A stretch of DNA of 64,000 nt from positions 2,976,001-3,040,000 of the forward strand of contig NZ_CP030033.1 in the NCBI RefSeq assembly GCF_003611035.1, read 5' to 3'. Below are positions 8,206 to 18,826 of this stretch, one piece after another. Origin of the DNA: Cryobacterium soli. GTDB taxonomy: Bacteria; Actinomycetota; Actinomycetes; Actinomycetales; Microbacteriaceae. Within the stretch, counting starts at the first letter, position 1, and the number at the start of each line of letters is the position of its first letter. The notes beneath the pieces were generated by a model that searched no databases, had not been told where the DNA came from, and worked only from the letters and a program-made list of their open reading frames with translations. The translations under genes and the position numbers were made by a program.

Positions 8206-8793
8206 CTACTCGGGCTTGTCGGTCGATTCGCCGGACTGTGTCGGCGCATCCGGTGTGGTGTCTGAGCCGGATTCGGGGCGGATGCGCACGCCCGTCACCG
8301 TGAGCACCAGGAGCATGACGGCCCCGGCGAAGATCGCGATGTCGGCGACATTGCCGATGAAGAGGTTGCCGTAGCCGATGAAGTCCACCACGTGGCCGCG
8401 GGCGAAGCCCGGTTCGCGGAAGAGCCGGTCGCCCAGGTGCGTCGTGGCACCGCCGAGCAGCAGGCCTAACGCGACCATCCAGCCGCGGGACTCCACCTGC
8501 CAGGTGAGCCGGGCGATGAACACCACGGCAGCCGCGGCGAGCAGCGCGAACACCCAGGTGAAGTCGGAGCCGATCGAGAACGCGGCGCCCGGGTTGTAGA
8601 CCAGCACGAACCGGATCAGGTCGCCGATCACGGGGATGGTCTGCCCGTCGCCGAGTGCTGCCTCGGCCCACCACTTGCTGGTCTGGTCGAGGATGATCAC
8701 GAGCAGGGCGATGCCGAAGGCAGGCCAGGCCAGCCGGGATGCCCGCCGCGAGCGGGTGCGGGCCGGCGGCGGAGTCGGGGAGGCAGAAGTCAC
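8206..8793 (-). CDS. lspA: Lipoprotein signal peptidase (signal peptidase II)
   Basis: A 195-residue protein with four transmembrane helices that removes signal peptides from prolipoproteins after diacylglyceryl transfer. The family blocks are ILDQTSKWWAE, VLYNPGAAFSIG, the HVVDFI block and the final NVADIAIF block; the last two carry the catalytic aspartates. In the third block most members read GGAxGNxxDR, but here it is GGATTHLGDR, so the usual Gly-Asn is Thr-His. The aspartates are intact, so the enzyme is probably active. A proline-rich N-terminus and a polar C-tail lie in the cytosol. Lipoproteins it could process in this window include the substrate-binding proteins at 18827 and 46750. 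Confidence 0.95.
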   Translation of the reverse strand: MTSASPTPPPARTRSRRASRLAWPAFGIALLVIILDQTSKWWAEAALGDGQTIPVIGDLIRFVLVYNPGAAFSIGSDFTWVFALLAAAAVVFIARLTWQVESRGWMVALGLLLGGATTHLGDRLFREPGFARGHVVDFIGYGNLFIGNVADIAIFAGAVMLLVLTVTGVRIRPESGSDTTPDAPTQSGESTDKPE

Positions 8794-8977
8794 CTCTCCA
8801 TCATCTCAGCCCCAGCCCGGGGCGGGAGCCTGCGCCGGAACGCCGTAGCGGGCGTATCGTCCTCAGTGAGTTTCACGCCCGGGGTCCCGCTGCGGCCCTC
8901 GCCCGGGTGTGCGCCGCGCGGTGCGCCGTACGTAAGAACCCTTACGGAGGGAGCCGTGTAGCGTTATTGCACCTGTA

Positions 8978-9000
8978 CGCCGCACCTTCCCGGTGCGGCG
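8978..9000 (+). other. Stem-loop in the leader of the lipid kinase gene
   Basis: A perfect 9-bp stem CGCCGCACC/GGTGCGGCG with a five-base loop, 50 bp before the ATG at 9050. A second hairpin, CGTAAG-AACC-CTTACG, lies at 8931-8946. Neither has a T-tract. They may be leader RNA structure; no known riboswitch class is recognised. Confidence 0.4.
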
Positions 9001-9049
9001 GGATCGACCCGAGTGTGATCATCCGCTCACGTGCCTGAGGAGACCACGC

Positions 9050-10075
9050 ATGTCATCACCCACCGACACCCCGACCGGCGCCCCCGCCGGCGCGCCCGCT
9101 CCGTCGCCCGCCGCGGATGCCGCCGGCGTGGCCGCCGTGGTCTACAACCCCATCAAGGTCGACCTCGAGGCCATCAAGCGCGTCGTCGCGACCGCCGAGG
9201 CCCAGGCCGGCTGGGGCGAGACGCTGTGGTTCGAGACCTCGAAGGAGGACCCGGGCCAGGGCGCCGCGAAGCAGGCCCTTGACGCCGGGGCCACAGTGGT
9301 GATCGCCGCGGGCGGCGACGGCACAGTGCGGGCTGTGGCCGAGGTGGTGCACGGCAGCGACGCCGCGCTGGCCCTGTTGCCGTCGGGCACGGGCAACCTG
9401 CTGGCCCGCAACCTCAACCTCACGCTCGACAACCTCGAGCACTCGATCAACACGGCCTTCACCGGAACCGACCGCCGGATCGACATCGCCCGGATCGAGA
9501 TCCGGCACGACGACGACAGCGTCAGCAAGCACGCGTTCCTGGTGATGGCCGGCCTCGGCCTGGACGCCAAGATGCTCGCCAGCACCAACGACGAGCTCAA
9601 GGCCCGTATCGGCTGGCTGGCCTATGTGGGCGCGATCATCACGGCGCTGCGCGACAAGAATCAGCTGCGCATGAAGTACAGCCTCGACGGCGGCAGCACC
9701 AAGTCGGTGCGCGCGCACACCATGATCGTGGGCAACACCGGCCTGCTCACCGCGAACGTGCTGCTGCTGCCCGAAGCCGTGATCGACGACGGGCAGTTCG
9801 AGATCGTGATGCTCCGCCCCGAGGGGTTCCTCAGCTGGGTGCAGATCCTGGTGAAGGTGCTCTGGGAGAACGGCGTGCTGCGGCGCACCCCGATCGGCCG
9901 CCGGATGATGTCCAAGGAGGTCGACGCGCTCAACTACGTGAAGGGCCGTGAGATCGTCGTGAAGCTCAACCACCCCGAGGAGATCGAACTCGACGGCGAC
10001 GGCTTCGGCACCGCGACGGCGTTCAAGGCCCGGGTGGATGCCGGCGGGTTGCGCGTGCGGGTCCCGCAGGCGTGA
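9050..10075 (+). CDS. Diacylglycerol/sphingosine kinase family lipid kinase
   Basis: A 341-residue protein with the DAGK catalytic domain. The nucleotide-binding motif GGDGT is at residues 88-92, followed by LLPSGTGNLLARNLNL, and the C-terminal beta-sandwich ends EIELDGDGFGTA. Family members (DgkB, YegS, LcbA) phosphorylate diacylglycerol or related lipids with ATP at the membrane surface. An N-terminal Ala/Pro/Thr-rich stretch of about 25 residues precedes the domain. ATG 9050 is set by GAGGAG at 9037-9042. Two hydrolases follow with 4-bp overlaps, so a lipid-related operon is likely. Confidence 0.9.
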   Translation: MSSPTDTPTGAPAGAPAPSPAADAAGVAAVVYNPIKVDLEAIKRVVATAEAQAGWGETLWFETSKEDPGQGAAKQALDAGATVVIAAGGDGTVRAVAEVVHGSDAALALLPSGTGNLLARNLNLTLDNLEHSINTAFTGTDRRIDIARIEIRHDDDSVSKHAFLVMAGLGLDAKMLASTNDELKARIGWLAYVGAIITALRDKNQLRMKYSLDGGSTKSVRAHTMIVGNTGLLTANVLLLPEAVIDDGQFEIVMLRPEGFLSWVQILVKVLWENGVLRRTPIGRRMMSKEVDALNYVKGREIVVKLNHPEEIELDGDGFGTATAFKARVDAGGLRVRVPQA

Positions 10076-10932
10076 GCCGGGTTCCCACCAGTCCGAACGC
10101 TGCACCGGCGTACCCGCGACCACGCGGCCGGCGCCGCCTGGGCGAGGTGCTGCTGCCGGTCTCCGGCGCGACCGTCACCGTGGCGTCCACTCCCGGCCCC
10201 GGCACCGCGGATGCGCCGGTGTTCGTGCTCGTGCACGGGATCGGCATGTCCCACCGGTACCTCGAGCGACTGCACCGGGAGCTTTCCGCCGCCGGCGCGG
10301 TGCACTCGGTGGACCTGCCCGGGTTCGGCCGGTCGCCCAAGCCGGAACACGGCGTCTCGATCGAGCAGTACGCCGACTACCTCGGCGAACTGCTGCCGAG
10401 GCTCAGCGCCGGCCCCGTCGTGTTGGTCGGTCATTCCATGGGTGCCCAGTTCGTGACCGAGACCGCGGTGCGGCACCCGGCGCTGGTGTCTCACCTGGTG
10501 CTGATCGGCGGCGTCACCGACCCGGCCCGCGGGACGCTGCCGCTGCAGGCCCTCGACCTGGCCCGGGACACCTTCAAGGAACCCGCCAGCGGCACGTTCA
10601 TCGTGCTGGGCGACTACCTGCGCTGTGGTCCGCGCTGGTATCTGGCCACGCTGCGGCCCATGCTCGCCTATCGCACCGACCTGCGGCTGCGGGAGGTGTC
10701 CGCTCCCACCCTGGTGATCCGCGGGCAGGACGACCCGGTGTCGCGGCACGAGTGGGGTGTGCACCTCGCAGGGCAGGCCCCGCGGGGCCGTCTGCTGGAG
10801 CTGCCGGGACGGCACCTGGTGCAGTTCAGTGCCGCTGCCTCGACGGCAGCCGGCATCCGCGTGCACGCCGGGGCTCCGGCGCGGGGCGGGGCCACGGTCG
10901 ACCACGCGGTCGACGAACCGGTCGCGCCATGA
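10072..10932 (+). CDS. Alpha/beta hydrolase
   Basis: A 286-residue alpha/beta hydrolase. The oxyanion strand is FVLVHGIGMSHRYLERL, the nucleophile elbow is GHSMG with Ser122, the acid is in VIRGQDDPVS, and the likely catalytic His is in PGRHLVQ. The substrate is unknown. The GTG start overlaps the lipid kinase stop (GTGA), and the 3' end overlaps the next gene (ATGA). The lipid kinase and lipase neighbours suggest an ester or lipid substrate; this is inference. Confidence 0.85.
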   Translation: MSRVPTSPNAAPAYPRPRGRRRLGEVLLPVSGATVTVASTPGPGTADAPVFVLVHGIGMSHRYLERLHRELSAAGAVHSVDLPGFGRSPKPEHGVSIEQYADYLGELLPRLSAGPVVLVGHSMGAQFVTETAVRHPALVSHLVLIGGVTDPARGTLPLQALDLARDTFKEPASGTFIVLGDYLRCGPRWYLATLRPMLAYRTDLRLREVSAPTLVIRGQDDPVSRHEWGVHLAGQAPRGRLLELPGRHLVQFSAAASTAAGIRVHAGAPARGGATVDHAVDEPVAP

Positions 10933-11639
10933 CCTCCCGAATGCCGACCTGGGGCGGGCTGCGCCGGGTCTCCCGCAACGCGGGGTCCTGGCTGCTCGAC
11001 TACAGGTACGCCGTGATCGGTCAGGTGCGGGCCGCCCTCTCCCGCACCCGGCCCCACGACTTCGCCACGGGAGACCGGGCGCCGGTGCTGATCCTGCCCG
11101 GTATCTACGAGAGCTGGCATTTCATGCGCCCGCTGATCGACGTGCTGCACGAGGCCGGGCACCCGGTGCACGTGGTGACGCTGCTGCAGAGCAACCGGCG
11201 GCCGATCGTCGAATCGGCGCGCATCGTGGCCGAGCAACTGCGCCGACAGGACCTGCGCGGTGTGGTGATCGTCGCCCACAGCAAGGGTGGCCTGATCGGC
11301 AAGTACCTGATGAGTCAGCTGGATCCCGACGCGCGGGTGGCGCGGATGGTGGCGGTGAGCACCCCGTTCTCAGGGTCGCGATATGCCCGGTACATGCCCA
11401 CGCCCAGCCTGCGTGACTTCGCGGCGAAGCACCCAGCGCTCGTCGCCCTGGCAGCCGACGAGCGGATGAACGGACGCGTGGTTTCGATCTTCGGCCGGTT
11501 CGATCCGCATATCCCTGAGGGCAGCATCCTGCCCGGCGCCGAGAACGTGCGGATCGACACCGGCGGCCACTTCCGCATCCTCAGCCACCCCGAGACGCAG
11601 CGACGCGTGCTCGCCGCCGTCGGAGCCGCCCGCCGGTAG
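10929..11639 (+). CDS. Alpha/beta hydrolase, lipase-like
   Basis: A 236-residue hydrolase with PVLILPGIYESWHFMRPL near the N-terminus and the nucleophile elbow AHSKGG with Ser118. This pattern is typical of triacylglycerol-lipase/PGAP1-like enzymes (AHSxGG). The late GGHFRILSHPE segment probably supplies the catalytic His. No signal peptide is seen, so it is likely cytosolic or membrane-associated. It is the third gene of the operon and starts inside the ATGA overlap. ATG 10929 is chosen because longer in-frame extensions lie entirely inside the upstream gene. Confidence 0.83.
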   Translation: MTSRMPTWGGLRRVSRNAGSWLLDYRYAVIGQVRAALSRTRPHDFATGDRAPVLILPGIYESWHFMRPLIDVLHEAGHPVHVVTLLQSNRRPIVESARIVAEQLRRQDLRGVVIVAHSKGGLIGKYLMSQLDPDARVARMVAVSTPFSGSRYARYMPTPSLRDFAAKHPALVALAADERMNGRVVSIFGRFDPHIPEGSILPGAENVRIDTGGHFRILSHPETQRRVLAAVGAARR

Positions 11640-11653
11640 CCGCCGCCACACCC

Positions 11654-11752
11654 GCATCCGGGCCGTCTGCGCTGAACTGGTTCCCGTGCGGACATCTGCG
11701 TCCGGCGCACCGGGCGCAGAAGTCCGCTTCGGGAACAGTTCTGACGGATGCG
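11654..11752. repeat. Nested inverted repeat between convergent genes
   Basis: About 99 bp between the lipase stop (11639) and the acsA stop (11780). The innermost arms are GCGGACATCTGCG and CGCAGAAGTCCGC (one mismatch). Next out are GAACTGGTTCCCG and CGGGAACAGTTC, and the outermost are CGCATCCG and CGGATGCG. It has the same layered build as 3902-3994 but a different sequence. It may fold as a transcript 3'-end structure for both genes. Confidence 0.75.
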
Positions 11753-11779
11753 CGCGCTAGCGCCGGCCGGGTCGATGGG

Positions 11780-13930
<2,151 letters not shown>

Positions 13931-14266
13931 GGGCACACTCCGGCGGTCGGTTCTGGGGGCGGGACTAGCGGGCGCCTTCGACGCTACGCAGCAGGGGCGT
14001 CCGTTGCAGTGTGCGGTGCAACGCGGCGTAACGTGCGCGGCCCGGTGGCCCGCACCGATCTCGCGGCGTGTGAAAGACGTCGCAGCACGCGATATTCGGT
14101 GCTTTTTGCACGCGGCCAGCTTCTTACCGGGCCGGGCACTGGCCGCTGCCGTTTCCGGCGATCGGGCGGACACGGGCACGCACCTCGCGCTGAAACACGA
14201 GGTGCCAGTCGGGGCCAACATCCGGATCTGTGACCGGGGACAGCCGGGACTTGGGATGATTGATCC
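13931..14266. other. Non-coding interval with one hairpin
   Basis: This 336-bp gap separates the divergent acsA and SDR genes and is less GC-rich than the flanks. I see no convincing reading frame. A perfect 8-bp stem GCACCTCG/CGAGGTGC with a ten-base loop lies at 14180-14205. No recognised operator is visible, but promoters for both genes must lie here. Confidence 0.5.
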
Positions 14267-15103
14267 ATGACACGAACCGTTTCCGGAGCCCGGGTGCTGA
14301 TCACAGGTGCAGGCATGGGCATGGGCCGCCTCTATGCCGAACGGGCCGTCGCCGAGGGCGCACGGGCCGTGATCCTGTGGGACCGCGATGCCGCGAGCCT
14401 CTCCAGCACCGCCGCGATCCTCACCGAACGCTCCGGCGGGGCCACCCAGATCGCCCCCTACGTCGTGGACGTCTCCGACCTGGGCGCGATCGCGCAGACC
14501 GCGCAACGGGTGCGCACCGAGGTGGGCAACCCCGACATCGTGATCAACAACGCCGGTATCGTGCGCGGTTCCTTCTTCTGGGAGCACGACAACGGCGACG
14601 ACACCCGCGCCACCATGCAGGTGAACGCGCTCGCCCCGATGTACATCACCCGCGAGTTCCTGCCCGCCATGATGCGCAACCCCCACCGCGAGTCCCGCAT
14701 CGTCAACATCGCCTCCGCGGCCGGCATGCTCTCCACGCCGCGCATGAGCGTCTACGCGGCGTCGAAGGCGGCCGTGATCGCCTGGAGCGACTCCCTGCGT
14801 CTCGAGCTCAAGCAGCAGGGCTTCGACCACGTGCGTGTGAGCACCATCGCCCCCAGCTACATCTCCACGGGCATGTTCGACGGCGCCCGCGGGCCGTTGT
14901 TCACGCCCGTGATGACCCCGGAGTACGTGGTGGACCGGGTGTGGCGGGCGATGCTCGCCGGGTCGCCGCAGCTCCTGATGCCCTGGACGGTGGGCCTGTC
15001 CAAGACGGTGCGCGGCGTGCTGCCGCTGGCCGCGTGGGACGTCGTGGCCGGCCGGGTCTTCGGTGTGTACCGCTCCATGGACACCTTCATCGGGCGGCGC
15101 TGA
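14267..15103 (+). CDS. Short-chain dehydrogenase/reductase
   Basis: A 278-residue classical SDR. The cofactor motif is TGAGMGMG, the structural motif is NNAG, the active site has SRIVNIASAAG and YAASK, and a long helical C-terminus follows. After the beta-2 strand comes LWDRDA, an acidic residue suggesting NAD(H) rather than NADP(H). The C-terminal extension and MGMGR resemble actinobacterial SDRs acting on lipids or sterols, but the substrate cannot be assigned. It stands alone ahead of the ribose operon. Confidence 0.85.
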   Translation: MTRTVSGARVLITGAGMGMGRLYAERAVAEGARAVILWDRDAASLSSTAAILTERSGGATQIAPYVVDVSDLGAIAQTAQRVRTEVGNPDIVINNAGIVRGSFFWEHDNGDDTRATMQVNALAPMYITREFLPAMMRNPHRESRIVNIASAAGMLSTPRMSVYAASKAAVIAWSDSLRLELKQQGFDHVRVSTIAPSYISTGMFDGARGPLFTPVMTPEYVVDRVWRAMLAGSPQLLMPWTVGLSKTVRGVLPLAAWDVVAGRVFGVYRSMDTFIGRR

Positions 15104-15146
15104 GCCCTGCCGGCACCTCCAGGGTCGGCCGGACTCGTCGGTCCGG

Positions 15147-15176
15147 TTGACATCTTCTGATCTCCCGACGTACGAT
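15147..15176 (+). promoter_or_regulatory. Promoter of the ribose operon
   Basis: TTGACA at 15147-15152 and TACGAT at 15171-15176 with an 18-bp spacer, close to the primary sigma consensus. Transcription would begin inside the downstream LacI operators, which suits repression by occlusion. Confidence 0.65.
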
Positions 15177-15203
15177 GGAAACGATTCCATGGAAACGATT
15201 CCA
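15176..15203. promoter_or_regulatory. Two tandem LacI-family operators
   Basis: TGGAAACGATTCCA occurs twice with no gap (15176-15189 and 15190-15203). Each copy is a near-palindrome with the central CG typical of LacI/RbsR sites. They overlap the expected transcription start of the ribose operon, so the encoded regulator very likely represses its own operon here. Confidence 0.85.
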
Positions 15204-15235
15204 CAGGATCCTCGCACGTACACAAGGGAGTGGCT

Positions 15236-16270
15236 GTGGAAGCCGTAACGATCAAGGACGTCGCCGCCCTCGCGGGGGTCTCGGTGGGTACCGCATCGAG
15301 AGTCCTGTCGGGCAACCCCGCCACCTCAGCCGACACCCGTGAACGCGTCGCCGCCGCAGCCGCCGAGCTCGACTACCAGCCCAACGCCCAGGCCCAGGCC
15401 CTGCGCTCCACCAGGTCCACCTCCCTCGGCCTGCTGGTGCCGGATGTGCGCAACCCGTTCTTCGCCGACCTCGCGCACGCCGCCGAGCAGGCCGCCCTCT
15501 CGGCCGGCTACGTCACGCTGCTCGGCAACGCCAACGAGCAGGGCGACCAGCAGGACCGCTATCTCGACACGCTCATCTCCCGTCGAGTGGACGGCGTGAT
15601 CGTCGCTCCGGTCGGCGACGACGGGGGCCGGCTGCGCGCCCTGATCGACCGCAAAATTCCCACGGTGCTCGTGGACCGCACGGTTCCCGGCCTCGACCTG
15701 CCCAGCGTCACCACCGACAGCGAAACCGGCATCCGCCAGGCCGTGCAGCACCTCGCCGAGCTGGGCCACACCCGCATCGGATACATCTCCGGCCCGCAGG
15801 CCACCTCGACCGGCCGGGACAGGTTCGCGGCGTTCACCCGCGCCGTCGCCGAGGCCGGCCTCAGCCAAGACCCCGAGCTGGTCTACTTCGGCGACTACCA
15901 GGCCGCCAGCGGCTCGGCCGGTGTGCACGCCCTGACGAGCCTCACGAACCCGCCGACAGCGCTGCTCGCCGCCGACAGCCTCATGGCCGTCGGCGCCATC
16001 AGCATCCTGCACAAACTCGGCCTGAGGATCGGCACCGACATCGCGCTCGTCGCCTTCGACGACATCGAGTGGTTCGCCTTGCTCAACCCGGCCCTCAGCG
16101 TGATCGCGCACAGCGTGGAGGACATGGGCCGGATCGCCATCGACCTGCTGCTGCAGGTGATCGGCGGCCAGACCCCTGACTCGGTCGTGCTTCCCAGCGA
16201 ACTGATCGTGCGGGCCTCGTCGGCCACGCCGATCCTCCCCACGACATCTCGGCAAAGGAGCCAGAAATGA
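15236..16270 (+). CDS. LacI family ribose operon regulator
   Basis: A 344-residue regulator. The N-terminal HTH and hinge read VTIKDVAALAGVSVGTASRVLSG and later NAQAQALRS, followed by a periplasmic-binding-protein-like sensor domain (LGLLVPDVRNPFFADLAHAAEQ). It probably represses the rbs genes and is released by ribose or a derivative. GTG 15236 is chosen over GTG 15230 because the AGGGAG ribosome binding site (15225-15230) overlaps the earlier one. It is first in its own operon and overlaps rbsA by 4 bp. Confidence 0.92.
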   Translation: MEAVTIKDVAALAGVSVGTASRVLSGNPATSADTRERVAAAAAELDYQPNAQAQALRSTRSTSLGLLVPDVRNPFFADLAHAAEQAALSAGYVTLLGNANEQGDQQDRYLDTLISRRVDGVIVAPVGDDGGRLRALIDRKIPTVLVDRTVPGLDLPSVTTDSETGIRQAVQHLAELGHTRIGYISGPQATSTGRDRFAAFTRAVAEAGLSQDPELVYFGDYQAASGSAGVHALTSLTNPPTALLAADSLMAVGAISILHKLGLRIGTDIALVAFDDIEWFALLNPALSVIAHSVEDMGRIAIDLLLQVIGGQTPDSVVLPSELIVRASSATPILPTTSRQRSQK

Positions 16271-17772
16271 CCGACCACCCCCTGATCACCCTGCAGAACG
16301 TCACCAAGACGTTCGGCCAGGTCACCGTCATCCAGGACGTCACCGTGAGTGTCTACCCCGGCCAGGTGCAGGTGCTGCTCGGCGAGAACGGCGCCGGCAA
16401 GTCCACCCTGATCAAGATGGTCGCCGGGGTCTACCAGCCCGACGGCGGCCAGATCCTCGTTGACGGCACCGTCACGACCCTGCCCACCACCAAGGCCGCC
16501 GAAGCACACGGCATCGCCACCATCCACCAGGAACTCAACCTCGTCGCCACCATGAGCGTGGCCGAGAACGTGATGCTCGGCCGGATGCCCACCAGACTCG
16601 GCATGGTCGACCGCAAGGAACTCCGCCGCCAGGCGCGCGCGGCCCTGGCGCTGATCGGCCTCGAGATCGACGTGGACACCCCGGTAGGCCAGCTCGGCAT
16701 CGCCCGGCAGCAGCTGGTCGAAATCGCCAAGGCCCTGAGCATCAACGCCCGGGTGCTGATCCTCGACGAACCCACCGCCGCGCTCACCCGGCACGAAACC
16801 CAGGCCCTGTTCGCCGTGATGGCGGACCTCCGCCGTCGTGGCGTCGGCATGCTCTTCATCAGCCACCACCTCGACGAGATCGCGGAGGTCGGCGACACCG
16901 TCACCGTCATCCGCGACGGCCACTTCATCGCCGAAGTCCCCGCTTCCACCCCCGAAGACGACCTCGTCAAGCTGATGGTCGGCCGCAGCATCGAAGACCA
17001 GTTCCCGCGCCGCGTCGACGAGACCCCGGCGCTCACCGAGGTGCTCACCGTGTCGAACCTCACCAGCGCCGGCCAGTTCGACGACATCAGCTTCACCGTG
17101 CGTGCCGGCGAGGTGCTCGGCATCGCCGGGCTCGTCGGCGCGGGCCGCACCGAACTGATCCGCGCCATCGCCGGCGCCGACAAGTACGACACCGGCTCCG
17201 TCACCGTGCGCGGCACGAAGCTGCCAAAGGGCGACATCAAAGCGGCGATCAGGGCCGGCATCGGCCACGTTCCCGAGGACCGCAAGGGTCAGGGCCTGGT
17301 GCTGGATGCTTCCGTCAACGACAACCTCGGCTATGCCACCCTGGCCTCCAGCTCCAAGCTCGGCCTGGCCGACTTCACCGGGCAGCGCACCCGCGCGGAG
17401 GCCGTCGCTGCGAAGCTGCGCATCCGGATGCACACCATCGACCAGCCGATCCGCTCGCTCTCCGGCGGCAACCAGCAGAAGGCGGTGTTCGGCCGCTGGA
17501 TCATCGCCGCGTCCACTGTGCTGCTGCTGGACGAACCCACCCGCGGCGTGGACGTGGGCGCCAAGGTCGAGATCTACGAGCTGATGAACTCGATCACCGC
17601 CGCCGGCGGAGCCATCGTGATGGTCTCCAGCGAGCTGCCCGAGATCCTGGGCATGAGCGACCGCATCCTCGTCATGCGCGACGGCCGCCTGGCCGGCGAA
17701 CTCAGCGCCGCGGATGCCACCCAAGACACAGTCATGACCCTCGCCGCCCGCGACATCTCGGCGCAGCGCTGA
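16267..17772 (+). CDS. rbsA: Ribose-type ABC transporter ATP-binding protein
   Basis: A 501-residue protein with two fused nucleotide-binding domains, as in the CUT2 family (RbsA/MglA). The first has Walker A GENGAGKST, the signature LGIARQQLVEIAKAL and Walker B ILDEPTAAL. The second has a degenerate Walker A (GLVGAGRTEL), the signature LSGGNQQKAVFGRW and LLDEPTRGVDVGAK. This matches the family, in which only one site is fully catalytic. It energises import of a pentose, most likely ribose given rbsK and rbsD. Confidence 0.95.
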   Translation: MTDHPLITLQNVTKTFGQVTVIQDVTVSVYPGQVQVLLGENGAGKSTLIKMVAGVYQPDGGQILVDGTVTTLPTTKAAEAHGIATIHQELNLVATMSVAENVMLGRMPTRLGMVDRKELRRQARAALALIGLEIDVDTPVGQLGIARQQLVEIAKALSINARVLILDEPTAALTRHETQALFAVMADLRRRGVGMLFISHHLDEIAEVGDTVTVIRDGHFIAEVPASTPEDDLVKLMVGRSIEDQFPRRVDETPALTEVLTVSNLTSAGQFDDISFTVRAGEVLGIAGLVGAGRTELIRAIAGADKYDTGSVTVRGTKLPKGDIKAAIRAGIGHVPEDRKGQGLVLDASVNDNLGYATLASSSKLGLADFTGQRTRAEAVAAKLRIRMHTIDQPIRSLSGGNQQKAVFGRWIIAASTVLLLDEPTRGVDVGAKVEIYELMNSITAAGGAIVMVSSELPEILGMSDRILVMRDGRLAGELSAADATQDTVMTLAARDISAQR

Positions 17773-17792
17773 ACCAGAAGGAACTCACACCC

Positions 17793-18779
17793 ATGTCAAC
17801 GACGACCGCCACCCCGTCCACCGAGACGCCCACCCGACGCTCCTTCGACTACAAGACCTTCCTGGCCAACAACGGCGCCCTGGTCGGCCTGGTGGTGCTC
17901 TGCATCGCCCTGGTCATCGCCACCCCGGACTTCCTGACCGGGCAGAACCTGCTCAACATCGGCATCCAGGTGTCGACGGTCGCCGTACTCGCCTTCGGCA
18001 TGACCTTCGTCATCGTCGCCGGCGGCATCGACCTCTCGGTCGGCGCCGTCGCGGCGCTCTCGGCCATGGCTTCCGGCTGGTTCTTCATCAGCGCCGGCCT
18101 GCCCGGCTGGATGGCACTGATCGCGGGCCTGGTCGTGGGCCTTCTCGCCGGCGTCGTCAACGGCGCTGCCAATGCCTACGGTAAGCTGCCCTCGTTCATC
18201 GCCACGCTCGCGATGCTGAGCGTGGCCCGCGGCCTCACCCTGGTGATCTCCGACGGCCGGCCGATCAAGACCGCGCCGGAGGTGTCGTTCCTGGGCGGCA
18301 ACATCGGCCCGGTTCCGATGCCCATCGTCATCCTGGTCCTGGCCGCGCTGGTGGCCTCGTTCATCCTCAACCGCACCGTGCTCGGCCGCTCCATGTACGC
18401 GGTCGGCGGCAACGCCGAGGCGGCCCGGCTCTCCGGGCTGCCGGTCAAGCGCATCATCGTCACGGTCTTCGCTCTCGCCGGCCTCTTCGCTGCCCTGGCC
18501 GGACTTCTCCTGGCCGGCCGTCTCGACTCCGCCCAGCCCCAGGCCGCCGCCGGCTATGAACTGGATGCGATCGCCGCGGTCGTCATCGGCGGAGCATCGC
18601 TCTCGGGCGGGCTCGGCAAGATCTCCGGCACCTTCATTGGCGCCCTGGTGCTCGTCGTCATCCGCAACGGCCTCAACCTGCTCAACGTGTCGTCGTTCTG
18701 GCAGCAGGTCGTCATCGGCCTGGTCATCGCCCTCGCGGTGGGCGCGGACGTGCTGCGCCGCAAGACCCGCAACAGCTGA
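17793..18779 (+). CDS. rbsC: Ribose-type ABC transporter permease
   Basis: A 328-residue membrane protein with eight to ten hydrophobic segments. It has the CUT2 permease motifs FVIVAGGIDLSVGAVAALSAM, GLINGxxN-like VVNGAANAYGKLPSFIATLAM and the coupling region YAVGGNAEAARLSGLPVKR. It forms the channel for the sugar with RbsA and RbsB. AGAAGGAA precedes the ATG, 20 bp after rbsA. Confidence 0.95.
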   Translation: MSTTTATPSTETPTRRSFDYKTFLANNGALVGLVVLCIALVIATPDFLTGQNLLNIGIQVSTVAVLAFGMTFVIVAGGIDLSVGAVAALSAMASGWFFISAGLPGWMALIAGLVVGLLAGVVNGAANAYGKLPSFIATLAMLSVARGLTLVISDGRPIKTAPEVSFLGGNIGPVPMPIVILVLAALVASFILNRTVLGRSMYAVGGNAEAARLSGLPVKRIIVTVFALAGLFAALAGLLLAGRLDSAQPQAAAGYELDAIAAVVIGGASLSGGLGKISGTFIGALVLVVIRNGLNLLNVSSFWQQVVIGLVIALAVGADVLRRKTRNS

Positions 18780-18826
18780 TCACATACTTTTCGCCTCTCC
18801 CGCCCCACCACAACAAAGGAACCACA

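Noticed and set aside
13931..15223. N-terminal extension of the acsA frame
   Set aside because: The open frame continues to 15223 but would be antisense to the SDR gene and the LacI operators; ATG 13930 has a good ribosome binding site.
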